From assembly GCF_017875955.1 (NCBI RefSeq), contig NZ_JAGINK010000001.1, positions 1,271,001-1,335,000 of the forward strand: DNA of 64,000 nt, read 5' to 3'. The position numbers and the translations under genes are program-made. Within the stretch, counting starts at the first letter, position 1; every line of letters starts with the position of its first letter. Below the pieces are notes generated by a model. It saw only the letters and a program-made list of their open reading frames with translations, was not told the origin of the DNA and did not search any database. Shown in pieces: positions 16,628 through 26,967 of the stretch. This DNA comes from Pseudomonas sp. BP8 (GTDB taxonomy: Bacteria > Pseudomonadota > Gammaproteobacteria > Pseudomonadales > Pseudomonadaceae).

Positions 16628-17086
16628 GTGTCGAGCAAGCTAGAACAGTTGCAGGACTTGTTGGCCCCGGTTGTCGAGGCTCTGGGCTTTCAGTGCTGGG
16701 GAATCGAGTTCGTCTCCCAGGGCAAGCATTCGGTATTGCGTATCTACATCGAAAAAGACGGCGGCATCATGGTGGATGACTGTGCAAAGGTCAGTCATCA
16801 GGTGAGCGGCGTTCTCGATGTCGAAGACCCGATCAGCTCTGAATACACCCTAGAGGTGTCCTCTCCTGGCATGGAACGCCCACTGTTCACGCTTGAACAG
16901 TTTGCCTCGTATGCCGGCGAACAAGTGAAGATCAAGCTGCGTTCACCCTTCGAGGGTCGTCGTAACTTCCAGGGCCTTCTCCGCGGCGTGGAGGATCAGG
17001 ATGTGATCGTCCAGGTAGACGATCAAGAATTCCTGCTGCCGATCGACTCGATCGACAAGGCCAATATTATTCCCAGTTTTGACTGA
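16628..17086 (+). CDS. rimP: Ribosome maturation factor RimP
   Basis: Needed for 30S subunit maturation. The GTG at 16628 ([14 protein letters not shown]) has GAGGGGG six bases upstream and gives 152 residues, the family size; a longer ATG form would begin inside the terminator hairpin. The N-terminal alpha/beta domain ([19 protein letters not shown]), the conserved [14 protein letters not shown] turn and the C-terminal SH3-like domain are visible. First gene of the rimP-nusA-infB-rbfA-truB-rpsO-pnp run. Confidence 0.96.
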   Translation: MSSKLEQLQDLLAPVVEALGFQCWGIEFVSQGKHSVLRIYIEKDGGIMVDDCAKVSHQVSGVLDVEDPISSEYTLEVSSPGMERPLFTLEQFASYAGEQVKIKLRSPFEGRRNFQGLLRGVEDQDVIVQVDDQEFLLPIDSIDKANIIPSFD

Positions 17087-17145
17087 GACGTGCCGGGCCC
17101 GGCGGACTATCCGGGCCCAATGGCTTGCGCAAGGCGAGGCGTACG

Positions 17146-18627
17146 ATGAGCAAAGAAGTACTGCTGGTTGTTGAATCGGTATCCAACGAAAAGGGTGTAC
17201 CACCCGGCGTCATTTTCGAGGCGCTGGAAGTGGCTCTGGCCACTGCAACCAAAAAACGTTTTGAGGACGAAGTCGACCTGCGTGTGGAAATCAACCGCCA
17301 CACCGGTAGCTACGAGACCTTCCGTCGCTGGACCGTGGTCGATGAAGCCGATCTTGATGATCCGGCGATCGAGACCTGGCTGGACAAGATTCACGAGACC
17401 CACCCTGAAGCCAAGGTGGGTGACGTGATCGAAGAGAAGATCGAGTCTATCGAATTCGGTCGTATCGCCGCTCAGACCGCCAAGCAGGTCATCGTCCAGA
17501 AAGTCCGCGAAGCCGAACGTGCCCAAGTGGTCGACGCCTACCGCGAACGCGTTGGCGAGATCATCTCCGGTACCGTTAAAAAGGTTACCCGCGACAATGT
17601 CATCGTCGACCTGGGCAACAATGCCGAGGCCTTGTTGGCTCGCGAAGACATCATTCCACGCGAGACTTTCCGCGTCGGCGTGCGCTTGCGCGCGCTGTTG
17701 AAAGAAATCCGCACCGAGAACCGCGGTCCGCAGCTGATCCTGTCGCGTACTGCGCCACAGATGCTGATCGAACTGTTCCGCATCGAAGTGCCGGAAATCG
17801 CCGAGGGCCTCATCGAGGTCATGGCCGCTTCCCGTGATCCGGGTTCGCGCGCCAAGATCGCCGTTCGCTCCAAGGACAAACGCATCGACCCGCAAGGCGC
17901 CTGCATCGGCATGCGCGGTTCGCGTGTCCAGGCGGTGTCCGGCGAGTTGGGCGGTGAGCGTGTGGATATCGTCCTCTGGGACGAGAACCCCGCGCAATTC
18001 GTTATCAACGCCATGTCGCCGGCTGAGGTCGCGGCGATCATCGTTGATGAGGATGCCCACGCCATGGATATCGCCGTGGCCGAGGACAACCTGGCTCAGG
18101 CCATCGGTCGTGGTGGTCAGAACGTTCGCCTGGCAAGCCAGCTTACCGGCTGGACCCTGAACGTGATGACCGAGAAGGACATCCAGGCCAAGCAGCAAGC
18201 CGAGACTGGCGACATCCTGCGCAACTTCGTCGACGAGCTGGAAGTCGATGAGGAACTCGCTCAGGTGCTGGTCGACGAAGGCTTCACCAGCCTGGAAGAA
18301 ATTGCCTACGTACCGTTGGAAGAAATGCTCAACATCGATGGCTTCGACGAGGATATCGTCAACGAGCTCCGTGCTCGTGCCAAGGACCGCCTGTTGACCA
18401 AAGCCATCGCTACCGAGGAAAAACTGGCAGACGCCCATCCGGCCGAAGACCTGCTCTCTCTTGAGGGTATGGACAAGGACCTGGCGGCCGAACTGGCGGT
18501 GCGCGGCGTGGTTACCCGCGAAGACCTGGCCGAGCAGTCGATTGACGACCTGCTCGACATCGACGGCATCGACCAAGAGCGTGCCGGCAAGTTGATCATG
18601 GCCGCCCGAGCCCACTGGTTCGAGTAA
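17146..18627 (+). CDS. nusA: Transcription termination/antitermination protein NusA
   Basis: Binds RNA polymerase and nascent RNA and modulates pausing, termination and antitermination. Domains in order: N-terminal polymerase-binding domain (1-125), S1 (about 135-200), two KH domains (about 230-345; [11 protein letters not shown] and [11 protein letters not shown]), and two acidic C-terminal helix-hairpin repeats as in E. coli. The start [17 protein letters not shown] follows AAGGCGAGG and gives 493 residues. infB begins 27 bases later. Confidence 0.98.
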   Translation: MSKEVLLVVESVSNEKGVPPGVIFEALEVALATATKKRFEDEVDLRVEINRHTGSYETFRRWTVVDEADLDDPAIETWLDKIHETHPEAKVGDVIEEKIESIEFGRIAAQTAKQVIVQKVREAERAQVVDAYRERVGEIISGTVKKVTRDNVIVDLGNNAEALLAREDIIPRETFRVGVRLRALLKEIRTENRGPQLILSRTAPQMLIELFRIEVPEIAEGLIEVMAASRDPGSRAKIAVRSKDKRIDPQGACIGMRGSRVQAVSGELGGERVDIVLWDENPAQFVINAMSPAEVAAIIVDEDAHAMDIAVAEDNLAQAIGRGGQNVRLASQLTGWTLNVMTEKDIQAKQQAETGDILRNFVDELEVDEELAQVLVDEGFTSLEEIAYVPLEEMLNIDGFDEDIVNELRARAKDRLLTKAIATEEKLADAHPAEDLLSLEGMDKDLAAELAVRGVVTREDLAEQSIDDLLDIDGIDQERAGKLIMAARAHWFE

Positions 18628-18654
18628 TTAGGCGCGGCCTGAGGAGAGAAGTGC

Positions 18655-21186
18655 ATGACGCAAGTCACGGTGAAAGAATTGGCCCAAGAGGTCGCTGCAC
18701 CGGTTGAGCGCCTGCTGCAGCAGATGCGTGAGGCAGGTCTGCCACACACCGACGCCGGTCAGGTAGTGACCGATAATGAGAAGCAGGCATTGCTGGCTCA
18801 TTTGAAGAGCAGCCACAAGGCAAAAGTGGAAGAGCCGCGCAAGATTACCTTGCAGCGCAAAACCACCAGCACCCTGCGTGTCGCCGGTAGCAAGAGCATC
18901 AGCGTAGAAGTACGCAAGAAGAAAGTTTTCGTTCAGCGCAGCCCTGAAGAAATCCAGGCTGAGCAGAACCGCGAGCAGGAAGAGCGCCGCGTGGCAGAAA
19001 ATGCCGCCCGCGAAAAATCCAACGCCGACGCCCGCCAGCGCATCGAGGAGCAGTCCCGTCGCGATGCTCCGCAAGGTGCAGTGGCTGGTAAGGCTGAGGC
19101 TGCGCCTGCCGCCGCCCCTGTTGCAGCCGCCCCGGCAGCTGCGGCGCAGGAGCCGTTGAGCGAAGAAGCTGCAGTTCGTGCAGCCGAGCGCAAGAAAGAA
19201 GAAGCCCGTCGCACTGAAAACCGCACCCGCGATGAAGATCGTCGTGGCGGTCGTGGCGAAGCTCCGCGCGTCTCGATCAAGGTCAAGGTCAAAGAGAAAG
19301 AGAAGGCGCCTACTCCGCGTGCCGCTCCGCGTACCACCGAAGAAGAAAGCGATGGCTTCCGTCGCGGTGGCCGTGGCAAGGGCAAGCTGAAGAAGCGCAA
19401 CCAGCATGGCTTCCAGAACCCTACCGGTCCGGTTATCCGTGCGGTAAGCATCGGCGAGACCATCACTGTCTCCGAGCTGGCCAACCAGATGTCCGTCAAG
19501 GGCGCTGAAGTGGTCAAGTTCATGTTCAAGATGGGTACTCCGGTCACCATCAACCAGGTGCTCGATCAGGAAACTGCTCAGCTGGTCGCCGAAGAACTCG
19601 GCCACAAGGTCACCCTGGTCAGCGACAGCGCCCTGGAAGATTCCCTGGCCGAATCGCTGAAGTTCGAAGGTGAAGCCACCTCGCGTGCTCCGGTCGTGAC
19701 CGTCATGGGCCACGTCGACCACGGTAAGACCTCGCTGCTCGACTACATCCGTCGTGCCAAGGTTGCCGCTGGCGAAGCCGGTGGTATTACCCAGCACATC
19801 GGTGCCTACCACGTCGAAACCGACCGTGGCATGGTCACCTTCCTCGACACCCCTGGTCACGCTGCGTTTACTCAGATGCGTGCCCGTGGTGCCAAGGCGA
19901 CCGACATTGTCATCCTGGTGGTGGCAGCGGACGACGGCGTGATGCCGCAGACCCGTGAAGCTGTTCAGCATGCCAAGGCAGCTGGCGTTCCGCTGGTAGT
20001 TGCAGTGAACAAGATCGACAAGCCTGGTGCTGACCTCGATCGTATCCGCAACGAGCTGTCCGTCGAAGGCGTGACCTCCGAGGAGTGGGGTGGTGACACT
20101 CCATTCGTCAAGGTTTCGGCGAAGATGGGTACCGGTGTTGATGAACTGCTCGAAGCCGTCCTGCTGCAGGCCGAGGTTCTCGAACTGACTGCTACGCCGA
20201 CTGCCCCTGGCCGTGGCGTCGTGGTCGAATCGCGCCTGGACAAAGGCCGTGGCCCAGTAGCCACCATCCTGGTTCAGGACGGTACGCTGCGTCAGGGCGA
20301 CATGGTCCTGTGCGGTTCCAACTATGGCCGCGTTCGCGCCATGCTCGACGAGAACGGCAAGCCTGTGAAGGAAGCTGGCCCGTCGATCCCGGTCGAGATT
20401 CTCGGCCTGGATGGCACGCCGGAAGCCGGTGACGAGCTGTCGGTAGTTGCCGACGAGAAGAAAGCCCGCGAAGTTGCCATGTTCCGTCAAGGCAAGTACC
20501 GCGAGGTCAAGCTGGCCCGTGCTCACGCTGGCAAGCTGGAAAACATCTTCGAGAACATGGGTCAGGCCGAGAAGAAAACCCTCAACATCGTCCTCAAGAC
20601 AGATGTACGTGGTTCTCTCGAAGCGCTGAACGGTTCGCTCGGCGGTCTGGGCAACGACGAAGTGCAGGTCCGTGTGATTGGTGGCGGTGTCGGTGGTATC
20701 ACCGAGAGCGATGCCAACCTGGCCCTGGCGTCCAACGCGGTGCTGTTCGGCTTCAACGTGCGTGCCGATGCCGGCGCCCGCAAGATCGTCGAGCAGGAAG
20801 GTCTGGATATGCGTTATTACAACGTGATCTACGACATCATCGAAGACGTCAAGAAAGCCCTGACCGGCATGCTCGGCAGCGATGTTCGCGAGAACATCCT
20901 GGGTGTCGCGGAAGTACGTGACGTGTTCCGTTCGCCGAAGTTCGGCGCCATCGCTGGCTGTATGGTCATCGAAGGTACCGTGTACCGCAACCGTCCGATC
21001 CGCGTACTGCGCGAGGACGTTGTGATCTTCGAAGGCGAGCTGGAATCGCTGCGTCGCTTCAAGGACGATGCGGCCGAAGTCCGCTCGGGCATGGAGTGCG
21101 GTATTGGCGTCAAGAGCTACAACGACGTCAAGGTCGGCGACAAGATCGAAGTCTTCGAGAAAGTCCAGGTGGCTCGTACCCTGTAA
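18655..21186 (+). CDS. infB: Translation initiation factor IF-2
   Basis: GTPase that places initiator tRNA on the 30S subunit. The first 55 residues form the IF2_N domain, followed by a long Ala/Glu/Arg-rich linker (about 60-270) and a second IF2_N-like part. The GTPase domain has [14 protein letters not shown] (about 349), DTPGHAAFT and NKIDKP, and is followed by domains II-IV. At 843 residues it is typical for Pseudomonas. GAGGAGAG precedes the ATG. Confidence 0.98.
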   Translation: MTQVTVKELAQEVAAPVERLLQQMREAGLPHTDAGQVVTDNEKQALLAHLKSSHKAKVEEPRKITLQRKTTSTLRVAGSKSISVEVRKKKVFVQRSPEEIQAEQNREQEERRVAENAAREKSNADARQRIEEQSRRDAPQGAVAGKAEAAPAAAPVAAAPAAAAQEPLSEEAAVRAAERKKEEARRTENRTRDEDRRGGRGEAPRVSIKVKVKEKEKAPTPRAAPRTTEEESDGFRRGGRGKGKLKKRNQHGFQNPTGPVIRAVSIGETITVSELANQMSVKGAEVVKFMFKMGTPVTINQVLDQETAQLVAEELGHKVTLVSDSALEDSLAESLKFEGEATSRAPVVTVMGHVDHGKTSLLDYIRRAKVAAGEAGGITQHIGAYHVETDRGMVTFLDTPGHAAFTQMRARGAKATDIVILVVAADDGVMPQTREAVQHAKAAGVPLVVAVNKIDKPGADLDRIRNELSVEGVTSEEWGGDTPFVKVSAKMGTGVDELLEAVLLQAEVLELTATPTAPGRGVVVESRLDKGRGPVATILVQDGTLRQGDMVLCGSNYGRVRAMLDENGKPVKEAGPSIPVEILGLDGTPEAGDELSVVADEKKAREVAMFRQGKYREVKLARAHAGKLENIFENMGQAEKKTLNIVLKTDVRGSLEALNGSLGGLGNDEVQVRVIGGGVGGITESDANLALASNAVLFGFNVRADAGARKIVEQEGLDMRYYNVIYDIIEDVKKALTGMLGSDVRENILGVAEVRDVFRSPKFGAIAGCMVIEGTVYRNRPIRVLREDVVIFEGELESLRRFKDDAAEVRSGMECGIGVKSYNDVKVGDKIEVFEKVQVARTL

Positions 21187-21241
21187 GGGTCGGGCTGGCA
21201 GATGCCCCGCCCCAGGGCGGTTGGCAACGCCTCTGCAGGTA

Positions 21242-21275
21242 GCGCCCGGTCAGGCTTCACGCTTGGCCGGGCGTT
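21242..21275 (+). terminator. Terminator-like hairpin between infB and rbfA
   Basis: CGCCCGGTCA pairs with TGGCCGGGCG (one mismatch) around about ten bases, followed by TTTGCC. The weak T-run suggests a pause or mRNA-stability element rather than a full stop, because rbfA begins 30 bases on. Confidence 0.5.
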
Positions 21276-21304
21276 TGCCGCTTTAAGTTACAGGTAGCAA
21301 AAGA

Positions 21305-21706
21305 ATGGCAAAAGAATATAGCCGTACCCAACGCATTGGCGATCAGATGCAGCGCGAGCTTGCCGAGCTGATCCGCCGTGAAGTCAAAGATCCCCGTGTC
21401 GGCCTGGTGACCATCACCGCCGTCGACGTCAGCCGCGACGTGGGCCATGCCAAGGTGTTCATCACCGTCATGGGCCAGGAAGACGAGCCTGATGCAGTCA
21501 AGCAGTCGGTCAAGGCGCTGAACAACGCCGCGAGCTTCCTGCGTCTGCACCTGGGCCGCTCGATGCAGCTGCGCAGCGTGCCGCAACTGCACTTCCATTA
21601 CGATGAAAGTGTCAGCCGTGGTGTGCACCTGTCGGCCCTGATCGAGCGTGCGGTTGCTGAAGACCGTCAGCATCAGGATTCCGACGAGCCGGACACCAAG
21701 GAGTAA
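21305..21706 (+). CDS. rbfA: 30S ribosome-binding factor RbfA
   Basis: Single KH-like domain protein for late 30S maturation and cold adaptation. The N-terminus [25 protein letters not shown] and the stretch [20 protein letters not shown] are family hallmarks. At 133 residues it is normal, with an acidic Asp/Glu-rich tail. truB begins three bases after its stop. Confidence 0.97.
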   Translation: MAKEYSRTQRIGDQMQRELAELIRREVKDPRVGLVTITAVDVSRDVGHAKVFITVMGQEDEPDAVKQSVKALNNAASFLRLHLGRSMQLRSVPQLHFHYDESVSRGVHLSALIERAVAEDRQHQDSDEPDTKE

Positions 21707-21709
21707 CGG

Positions 21710-22627
21710 GTGGCCCAGGTCAAACGAATTCGCCGCAACGTCAGCGGCATCATCCTGCTCGACAAACCGTTGGGGTTCACCTCCAATGCTGCCTTGCAGA
21801 AGGTCCGCTGGCTGCTCAATGCTGAAAAGGCTGGCCACACCGGCAGCCTCGACCCGCTGGCCAGCGGCGTCTTGCCGTTGTGCTTCGGTGAAGCCACGAA
21901 GTTCTCGCAGTACCTGCTGGACTCCGACAAGGGTTATGAAACCGTCATGCAGCTGGGGCAGACTACCAGCACTGCGGACGCTGAAGGCGAAGTCCTGCAG
22001 ACGCGTGAGGTAACCGTTGGTCGCGCCGATATCGAGGCCTTGCTGCCGCGGTTTCGCGGCCCGATCAGCCAGATACCGCCGATGTACTCGGCCCTCAAGC
22101 GGGACGGCCAGCCGCTGTACAAGCTGGCGCGTGCAGGAGAGGTAGTGGAGCGCGAGGCGCGTTCTGTTACTATTAACCGCTTGGAGCTGCTCGAGTGCGA
22201 AGGCACCCGAGCCCGCCTCACGGTTGCTTGCACCAAGGGGACGTATATCCGCACCCTGGTGGAAGACATCGGTGAAGCGCTGGGCTGTGGTGCGTATGTC
22301 GCCGAGCTGCGCCGGACCCAGGCCGGGCCTTTCGAGTTGGCACAGACCGTGACCCTCGAAGAGCTTGAGCAAGCTCACGCCGAGGGTGGTAACGAAGCGC
22401 TCGACCGCTTCCTGATGCCATCCGACAGCGGGCTGCTAGACTGGCCGCTGGTGCAGCTGTCCGAGCACAGCGCGTTCTACTGGCTGCATGGCCAGGCAGT
22501 ACGTGCTCCGGAAGGGCCGCAGTTCGGCATGGTCCGGGTACAGGATCACAACGGTCGCTTCATCGGTATCGGTGAAGTGAGCGAAGACGGGCGCATTGCG
22601 CCACGTCGCTTGATTCGGTCGGAATGA
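21710..22627 (+). CDS. truB: tRNA pseudouridine-55 synthase TruB
   Basis: Makes pseudouridine 55 in the T loop of most tRNAs. The catalytic Asp lies in [15 protein letters not shown] (about residue 48), with the substrate stretch [17 protein letters not shown] and a C-terminal PUA-like domain. The start is GTG with AAGGAG upstream, overlapping the rbfA stop region. At 305 residues it is normal. Confidence 0.97.
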   Translation: MAQVKRIRRNVSGIILLDKPLGFTSNAALQKVRWLLNAEKAGHTGSLDPLASGVLPLCFGEATKFSQYLLDSDKGYETVMQLGQTTSTADAEGEVLQTREVTVGRADIEALLPRFRGPISQIPPMYSALKRDGQPLYKLARAGEVVEREARSVTINRLELLECEGTRARLTVACTKGTYIRTLVEDIGEALGCGAYVAELRRTQAGPFELAQTVTLEELEQAHAEGGNEALDRFLMPSDSGLLDWPLVQLSEHSAFYWLHGQAVRAPEGPQFGMVRVQDHNGRFIGIGEVSEDGRIAPRRLIRSE

Positions 22628-22737
22628 CCGATACCTCCGGTGATGGCAAGTGCCGACACCGGGGGATACGAGGATGGCTGTCAGTAGGCACGGTCACACC
22701 TCTTTTATTAATACAGGGTTTCGTCCCTGGCCTATTG

Positions 22738-22757
22738 GACCCCGCTCGCGGGATCCG
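22738..22757 (+). promoter_or_regulatory. Stem-loop in the rpsO leader
   Basis: GGACCCCGC and GCGGGATCC can pair across a short TC centre, 18 bases before the rpsO start. In E. coli, S15 represses its own translation by binding a structured leader; the same could hold here, but homology of the RNA is not shown. Confidence 0.4.
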
Positions 22758-22775
22758 TTTAAGTGGAGATGCCTC

Positions 22776-23045
22776 ATGGCCCTCAGCGTTGAAGAAAAAG
22801 CTCAAATCGTTACCGACTACCAGCAAGCTGCTGGCGACACTGGTAGCCCGGAAGTTCAGGTTGCTCTGCTGACCGCGAACATCAACAAGCTGCAAGGCCA
22901 CTTCAAGGCCAACGGTAAAGACCACCACTCGCGTCGTGGCCTGATCCGTATGGTTAACCAGCGTCGTAAGCTGCTGGACTACCTGAAAGGCAAAGACACC
23001 ACTCGTTACAGCACCCTGATCGGTCGTCTGGGCCTGCGTCGCTAA
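22776..23045 (+). CDS. rpsO: 30S ribosomal protein S15
   Basis: Primary 16S rRNA-binding protein of the small subunit platform, 89 residues, complete. The start [16 protein letters not shown] and the body stretch [12 protein letters not shown], then [15 protein letters not shown], are diagnostic. The ATG at 22776 has GTGGAG upstream; longer readings begin in the intergenic region. Confidence 0.98.
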   Translation: MALSVEEKAQIVTDYQQAAGDTGSPEVQVALLTANINKLQGHFKANGKDHHSRRGLIRMVNQRRKLLDYLKGKDTTRYSTLIGRLGLRR

Positions 23046-23090
23046 TAGCGGCCTGGCAAGTGGTGTGCATGGCGTGTTGCATGCGTCGGG

Positions 23091-23198
23091 AGCGCTGCCT
23101 GGCAGCGCTACCGTCGGACACGTCATGCGTATCTTCGAGGTTGGCAGCCTGGTTTCGCTGAGCGGATTTTCCGCCCAGCGGCCAGGCTCCCAGCCTCG
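23091..23198 (+). promoter_or_regulatory. Two stem-loops in the rpsO-pnp gap, probable RNase III and autoregulation site
   Basis: The first is a perfect palindrome, AGCGCTGCC-T-GGCAGCGCT (23091-23109). The second, 23136-23198, is a long imperfect hairpin of about 17 bp at its base (CGAGGTTGGCAGCCTGG against CCAGGCTCCCAGCCTCG, two mismatches) with an inner CGCT..GCGG/CCGC..AGCG stem. In E. coli, RNase III cuts a hairpin in the pnp leader and PNPase then represses itself; this hairpin is in the matching place. Homology of mechanism is inferred. Confidence 0.6.
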
Positions 23199-23294
23199 AT
23201 TTGTATCTGGACGGTCAATGGGGCCGATTCCCCGTTCTGCCCAAGAATTCGCAAGAAACCAGTTCCCCCAGAGCCATTGAAAAGGTAGGAAACC

Positions 23295-25400
23295 GTGAAC
23301 CCGGTAATCAAGAAATTCCAGTTCGGTCAATCGACCGTAACCCTCGAAACAGGCCGCATCGCCCGTCAGGCGTCCGGCGCAGTTCTGGTCACCGTAGACA
23401 ACGATGTCACCGTACTGGTGACCGTGGTCGGTGCCAAGCACGCAGACCCAAGCAAGGGCTTCTTCCCGCTGTCTGTGCACTACCAGGAAAAGACCTACGC
23501 CGCTGGCAAGATCCCTGGTGGTTTCTTCAAGCGCGAAGGCCGTCCTTCCGAGAAAGAGACCCTGACTTCGCGTCTGATCGACCGTCCGATCCGTCCGCTG
23601 TTCCCAGAAGGCTTCATGAACGAAGTGCAGGTCGTCTGCACCGTCGTTTCGACCAGCAAGAAGACCGATCCGGACATCGCTGCGATGATCGGTACCTCGG
23701 CTGCCCTGGCCATCTCCGGTATTCCGTTCGAAGGCCCGATCGGCGCCGCCCGTGTTGCTTTCCATGAAAGCACCGGCTACCTGCTGAACCCGACCTACGA
23801 GCAACTGGCAGCTTCGAGCCTGGACATGGTCGTTGCCGGTACCTCCGACGCCGTACTGATGGTTGAGTCGGAAGCCAAAGAGCTGACCGAAGACCAGATG
23901 CTGGGCGCCGTGCTGTTCGCTCATGACGAATTCCAGGCTGTGATCCAGGCTGTAAAAGAGCTGGCTGCCGAAGCTGCCAAGCCGACCTGGGACTGGAAAC
24001 CTGCCGTTGCCAACACCGAACTGTTCAACGCCATCCGCGCCGAGTTCGGCGAAGGCGTTTCGCAGGGCTACACCATCACCGTCAAGGCCGACCGCTACGC
24101 GCGTCTGGGTGAGCTGCGTGATCAAGCGATCGCCAAGTTCTCCGGTGCTGAAGGCCAGCCGTCGGCTTCCGAAGTCAAAGAGATCTTCGGTGAAATCGAA
24201 TACCGCACCGTTCGCGAAAACATCGTCAACGGCAAGCCACGTATCGACGGTCGCGACACCAAGACTGTACGTCCGCTGAACATCGAAGTCGGCGTCCTGC
24301 CGAAGACTCACGGTTCGGCGCTGTTCACCCGTGGCGAAACCCAGGCTCTGGTCGTTGCGACCCTGGGTACTGCGCGTGATGCACAGCTGCTGGACACCCT
24401 GGAAGGCGAGAAGAAAGACCCGTTCATGCTGCACTACAACTTCCCGCCGTTCTCGGTAGGCGAGTGTGGTCGCATGGGTGGTGCTGGCCGTCGCGAAATC
24501 GGTCACGGCCGTCTGGCCCGTCGTTCGGTTCAAGCCATGCTGCCTGCCGCTGACGTATTCCCGTACACCATCCGCGTGGTTTCGGAAATCACCGAATCGA
24601 ACGGTTCGAGCTCGATGGCTTCGGTCTGCGGCGCTTCGCTGGCTCTGATGGACGCTGGTGTGCCGATGAAGGCGCCGGTTGCCGGTATCGCCATGGGCCT
24701 GGTCAAGGAAGGCGAGAAGTTCGCCATCCTCACCGACATCCTCGGTGACGAAGACCACCTGGGCGACATGGACTTCAAGGTAGCCGGTACCGCCAAAGGC
24801 GTTACTGCGCTGCAGATGGACATCAAGATCAACGGCATCACCGAAGAGATCATGGAAATCGCCCTGGGCCAAGCCCTGGAAGCGCGCCTGAACATCCTCG
24901 GCCAGATGAACCAGATCATTGGTCAGTCGCGTACCGAGCTGTCGGCCAACGCCCCGACCATGATCGCGATGAAGATCGACACCGACAAGATCCGTGACGT
25001 CATCGGTAAAGGCGGCGCGACCATCCGTGGTATCTGCGAAGAGACCAAGGCTTCGATCGACATCGAAGACGACGGCTCGATCAAGATCTTCGGCGAAACC
25101 AAGGAAGCGGCCGAGGCAGCTCGCCAGCGCGTTCTGGGTATTACCGCAGAAGCCGAGATCGGCAAGATCTATGTTGGTAAGGTTGAGCGCATCGTCGACT
25201 TCGGCGCCTTCGTCAACATCCTGCCTGGCAAGGATGGTCTGGTGCACATCTCGATGCTCAGCAATGAGCGCGTAGAGAAAGTCACCGACGTGCTGAAGGA
25301 AGGTGAAGAGGTTGAGGTTCTGGTACTGGACGTGGACAACCGCGGCCGTATCAAGCTGTCGATCAAAGACGTTGCGGCAGCCAAGGCTTCCGGCGTTTAA
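23295..25400 (+). CDS. pnp: Polyribonucleotide nucleotidyltransferase (PNPase)
   Basis: Phosphorolytic 3'-5' exoribonuclease of the RNA degradosome. Two RNase PH domains (about 10-215 and 325-540), separated by a helical domain, then a KH domain ([16 protein letters not shown], about 560) and an S1 domain (about 620-690). GTG start with AGGTAGGAAACC upstream. At 701 residues it is normal. Last gene of the long operon, followed by a strong terminator. Confidence 0.98.
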   Translation: MNPVIKKFQFGQSTVTLETGRIARQASGAVLVTVDNDVTVLVTVVGAKHADPSKGFFPLSVHYQEKTYAAGKIPGGFFKREGRPSEKETLTSRLIDRPIRPLFPEGFMNEVQVVCTVVSTSKKTDPDIAAMIGTSAALAISGIPFEGPIGAARVAFHESTGYLLNPTYEQLAASSLDMVVAGTSDAVLMVESEAKELTEDQMLGAVLFAHDEFQAVIQAVKELAAEAAKPTWDWKPAVANTELFNAIRAEFGEGVSQGYTITVKADRYARLGELRDQAIAKFSGAEGQPSASEVKEIFGEIEYRTVRENIVNGKPRIDGRDTKTVRPLNIEVGVLPKTHGSALFTRGETQALVVATLGTARDAQLLDTLEGEKKDPFMLHYNFPPFSVGECGRMGGAGRREIGHGRLARRSVQAMLPAADVFPYTIRVVSEITESNGSSSMASVCGASLALMDAGVPMKAPVAGIAMGLVKEGEKFAILTDILGDEDHLGDMDFKVAGTAKGVTALQMDIKINGITEEIMEIALGQALEARLNILGQMNQIIGQSRTELSANAPTMIAMKIDTDKIRDVIGKGGATIRGICEETKASIDIEDDGSIKIFGETKEAAEAARQRVLGITAEAEIGKIYVGKVERIVDFGAFVNILPGKDGLVHISMLSNERVEKVTDVLKEGEEVEVLVLDVDNRGRIKLSIKDVAAAKASGV

Positions 25401-25418
25401 GTCACTCTAGTGGCTTTG

Positions 25419-25446
25419 AAAAGGACCCTTCGGGGTCCTTTTTTTT
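25419..25446 (+). terminator. Intrinsic terminator after pnp
   Basis: AAAAGGACCC-TTC-GGGGTCCTTTT followed by a run of Ts, 18 bases after the pnp stop. Confidence 0.92.
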
Positions 25447-25469
25447 GCTTTGCGGATTACGCCAGTGAC

Positions 25470-25551
25470 GGCCTTTTCGCGGGGCAAGCCCGCTCCTCAT
25501 GGATGTGGTTGCCACTCCTGTAGGAGCGGGCTTGCCCCGCGAAGGGGCCGG
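25470..25551. repeat. Inverted pair of REP elements after pnp
   Basis: Two P. putida-type REPs face each other: TTCGCGGGGCAAGCCCGCTCC on the left and GGAGCGGGCTTGCCCCGCGAA on the right, separated by about 20 bases. Such pairs are usual just after 3' ends of genes in this group and can stabilise mRNA or bind gyrase; here the role is inferred. Confidence 0.85.
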
Positions 25552-25705
25552 TATTGGCACTGTATCTCGTCGGCCGAGTAAAACCCTTGGAGTACTTGCA
25601 TCTTGCATGCAGGAATTTGCCCCGGCTTGCAAAATGCACGACCCTGACTAATTTGATGGATATGTAAATTACTGATTTATAACGGTTTTCTAGTTTTGAT
25701 AAAGC

Positions 25706-25721
25706 TGGCACAGGCCGTGCA
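25706..25721 (+). promoter_or_regulatory. Sigma-54 (-24/-12) promoter of the BON gene
   Basis: TGGCAC-AGGCCG-TGCA matches the sigma-54 consensus, with the GG and GC dinucleotides at the correct 10-base gap. The predicted start is near 25732, giving a leader of about 54 bases. The upstream DNA is AT-rich, as bending regions of such promoters often are. The enhancer-binding protein is not known. Confidence 0.65.
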
Positions 25722-25785
25722 ACACTCTAAGTATCTGACGCCAACAGACTTGGTGCAGACCTTTCGAACAACAGGAGTGTCTCGT

Positions 25786-26136
25786 ATGAAGAAGTTCGCC
25801 ATTGCTGCCGCCACTGCTACCGCTCTGACCCTGACCATGGCTAACGCGGCATTCGCCCAGCAGCCCACCCAGGCGCCAATGATGCTGGCCGCTGGTGAAG
25901 TCACCAAGGCTAAGGAAGAGACCAGCGATACCTGGATCACTACCAAGGTCAAAGCTGACTTGCTGACAGAAAAAGGCATTCCAGGCTCGGACATCAAAGT
26001 AGAAACCAACAAAGGTGTTGTGTCGCTGTCGTCTGACGTTGCTGTCACCGACGCTCAGAAAACCACCGCTGTTGAGATCACCAAGAAAATCAAAGGTGTT
26101 CGTGACGTATCTGCTGGTGGCCTGAAGGCCGAATAA
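25786..26136 (+). CDS. Periplasmic BON-domain protein (OsmY-like)
   Basis: A 116-residue exported protein. It begins with a signal peptide (basic MKKF, hydrophobic core, probable cut after ANAAFA at about 24) and ends with one BON domain (about 45-116: DTWITTKVKADLL, DIKVETNKGVVSLSG-like, GVRDVSAG). BON proteins bind phospholipid or envelope components and often respond to stress. OsmY has two BON domains, so this is a single-domain relative. The ATG at 25786 has ACAGGAG upstream. It has its own promoter and terminator. Confidence 0.85.
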   Translation: MKKFAIAAATATALTLTMANAAFAQQPTQAPMMLAAGEVTKAKEETSDTWITTKVKADLLTEKGIPGSDIKVETNKGVVSLSSDVAVTDAQKTTAVEITKKIKGVRDVSAGGLKAE

Positions 26137-26180
26137 TCAGGATTGTCCTGACGGCTAGATGGACCTGGCCACCTTAAATG

Positions 26181-26212
26181 AAAAAGCCCCGGCATATGTC
26201 GGGGCTTTTTTA
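26181..26212 (+). terminator. Intrinsic terminator after the BON gene
   Basis: AAAAAGCCCCG and CGGGGCTTTTT pair around GCATATGT, followed by Ts. The A-run on the other side makes it potentially bidirectional. Confidence 0.9.
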
Positions 26213-26345
26213 TGGTTATTCCATGGATTGTCCGGGGGGGGGGCTGGGGCTTGTAGGTTGGGGGCTTATCCGGTTGATGTGGTGATGCCACTGGCCCCTT
26301 CCGCCCTTACGGCGGGTCACTTGTTTCTTGGAAAAAAGTAACCAA

Positions 26346-26893
26346 AAACCGCTTGCTCCATCATACGGCCCTTCGCTGCGCTACGGGTTCCCTCGCTCCG
26401 GTCTTGCTCCGGGAGGACCGCGCTGTACGGCCCATCCTGGGCCTCAGCGCTTTCCGGCCATCCATGGCCTCCACCTCCCTGCGCAAGACCTGCGCTCGGC
26501 CTCCTGAAGTCGCTGGTAGATCAAGAGCCAGATCAAGATCAACAGCCAGGGCAACGGCTGGCGAATCGCTGCGCTCTCGCTTTGTTTATTTACCAGCGGA
26601 TTTGTGGGTGGCTGGCAGGGCTGCGCCCTGCGATTTGTATTGGCAGTACCGGCCTCTTCGCGGGACAAGCCCGCTCCTACAGGTACTGCGCCGAATTCAA
26701 ATTTGCGCGATACCTGTAGGGGCGGCGGTGCGGCGATCCGACTTGTCCCGCGAAGAGGCCCGAATATCCACCCCAATTGCCACTATCAAAAACAACGCCA
26801 GCCCAGGCGCCGCCTGTAACTTCGCGTCTTCAGGAGACCGGAGCGAGGGGACCCGTAGCGCAGCGAAGGGCCGGATGCAGGAGCAGGCGGTTT
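26346..26893. repeat. Element bounded by 58-bp imperfect inverted repeats
   Basis: The left arm 26346-26403 and right arm 26836-26893 are reverse complements with few mismatches; the inner 37 bases differ at one position. The arms share a core reading CTTCGCTGCGCTACGGGT on the left. Outside the left arm lies a stretch ending in AAAAAAGTAACCAAAAACC that I remember as a recurrent Pseudomonas intergenic sequence. The interior carries a REP pair and no credible gene. The longest reading through it (216 codons, +) is Arg/Ser-rich and looks spurious. No transposase is present, so if mobile it is non-autonomous. Confidence 0.65.
26648..26761. repeat. REP pair nested in the inverted-repeat element
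   Basis: The left REP reads CCTCTTCGCGGGACAAGCCC then CTCCTACAGG. The right REP is its approximate inverse, ending CTTGTCCCGCGAAGAGGCC, but its middle is altered (GGGGCGGCGGTGCGGCGATC). They are separated by about 25 bases. Confidence 0.8.
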
Positions 26894-26967
26894 CAGAAGC
26901 GCCAGCGCATCAAATGGATAAGCCCACAACTCCTAAGCCAGCCAGCCAAATGAGCGCTGTATCAATA

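Noticed and set aside
18628..20526. A 632-codon open frame antisense to infB
   Set aside because: Same codon-bias artefact. The infB frame is certain.
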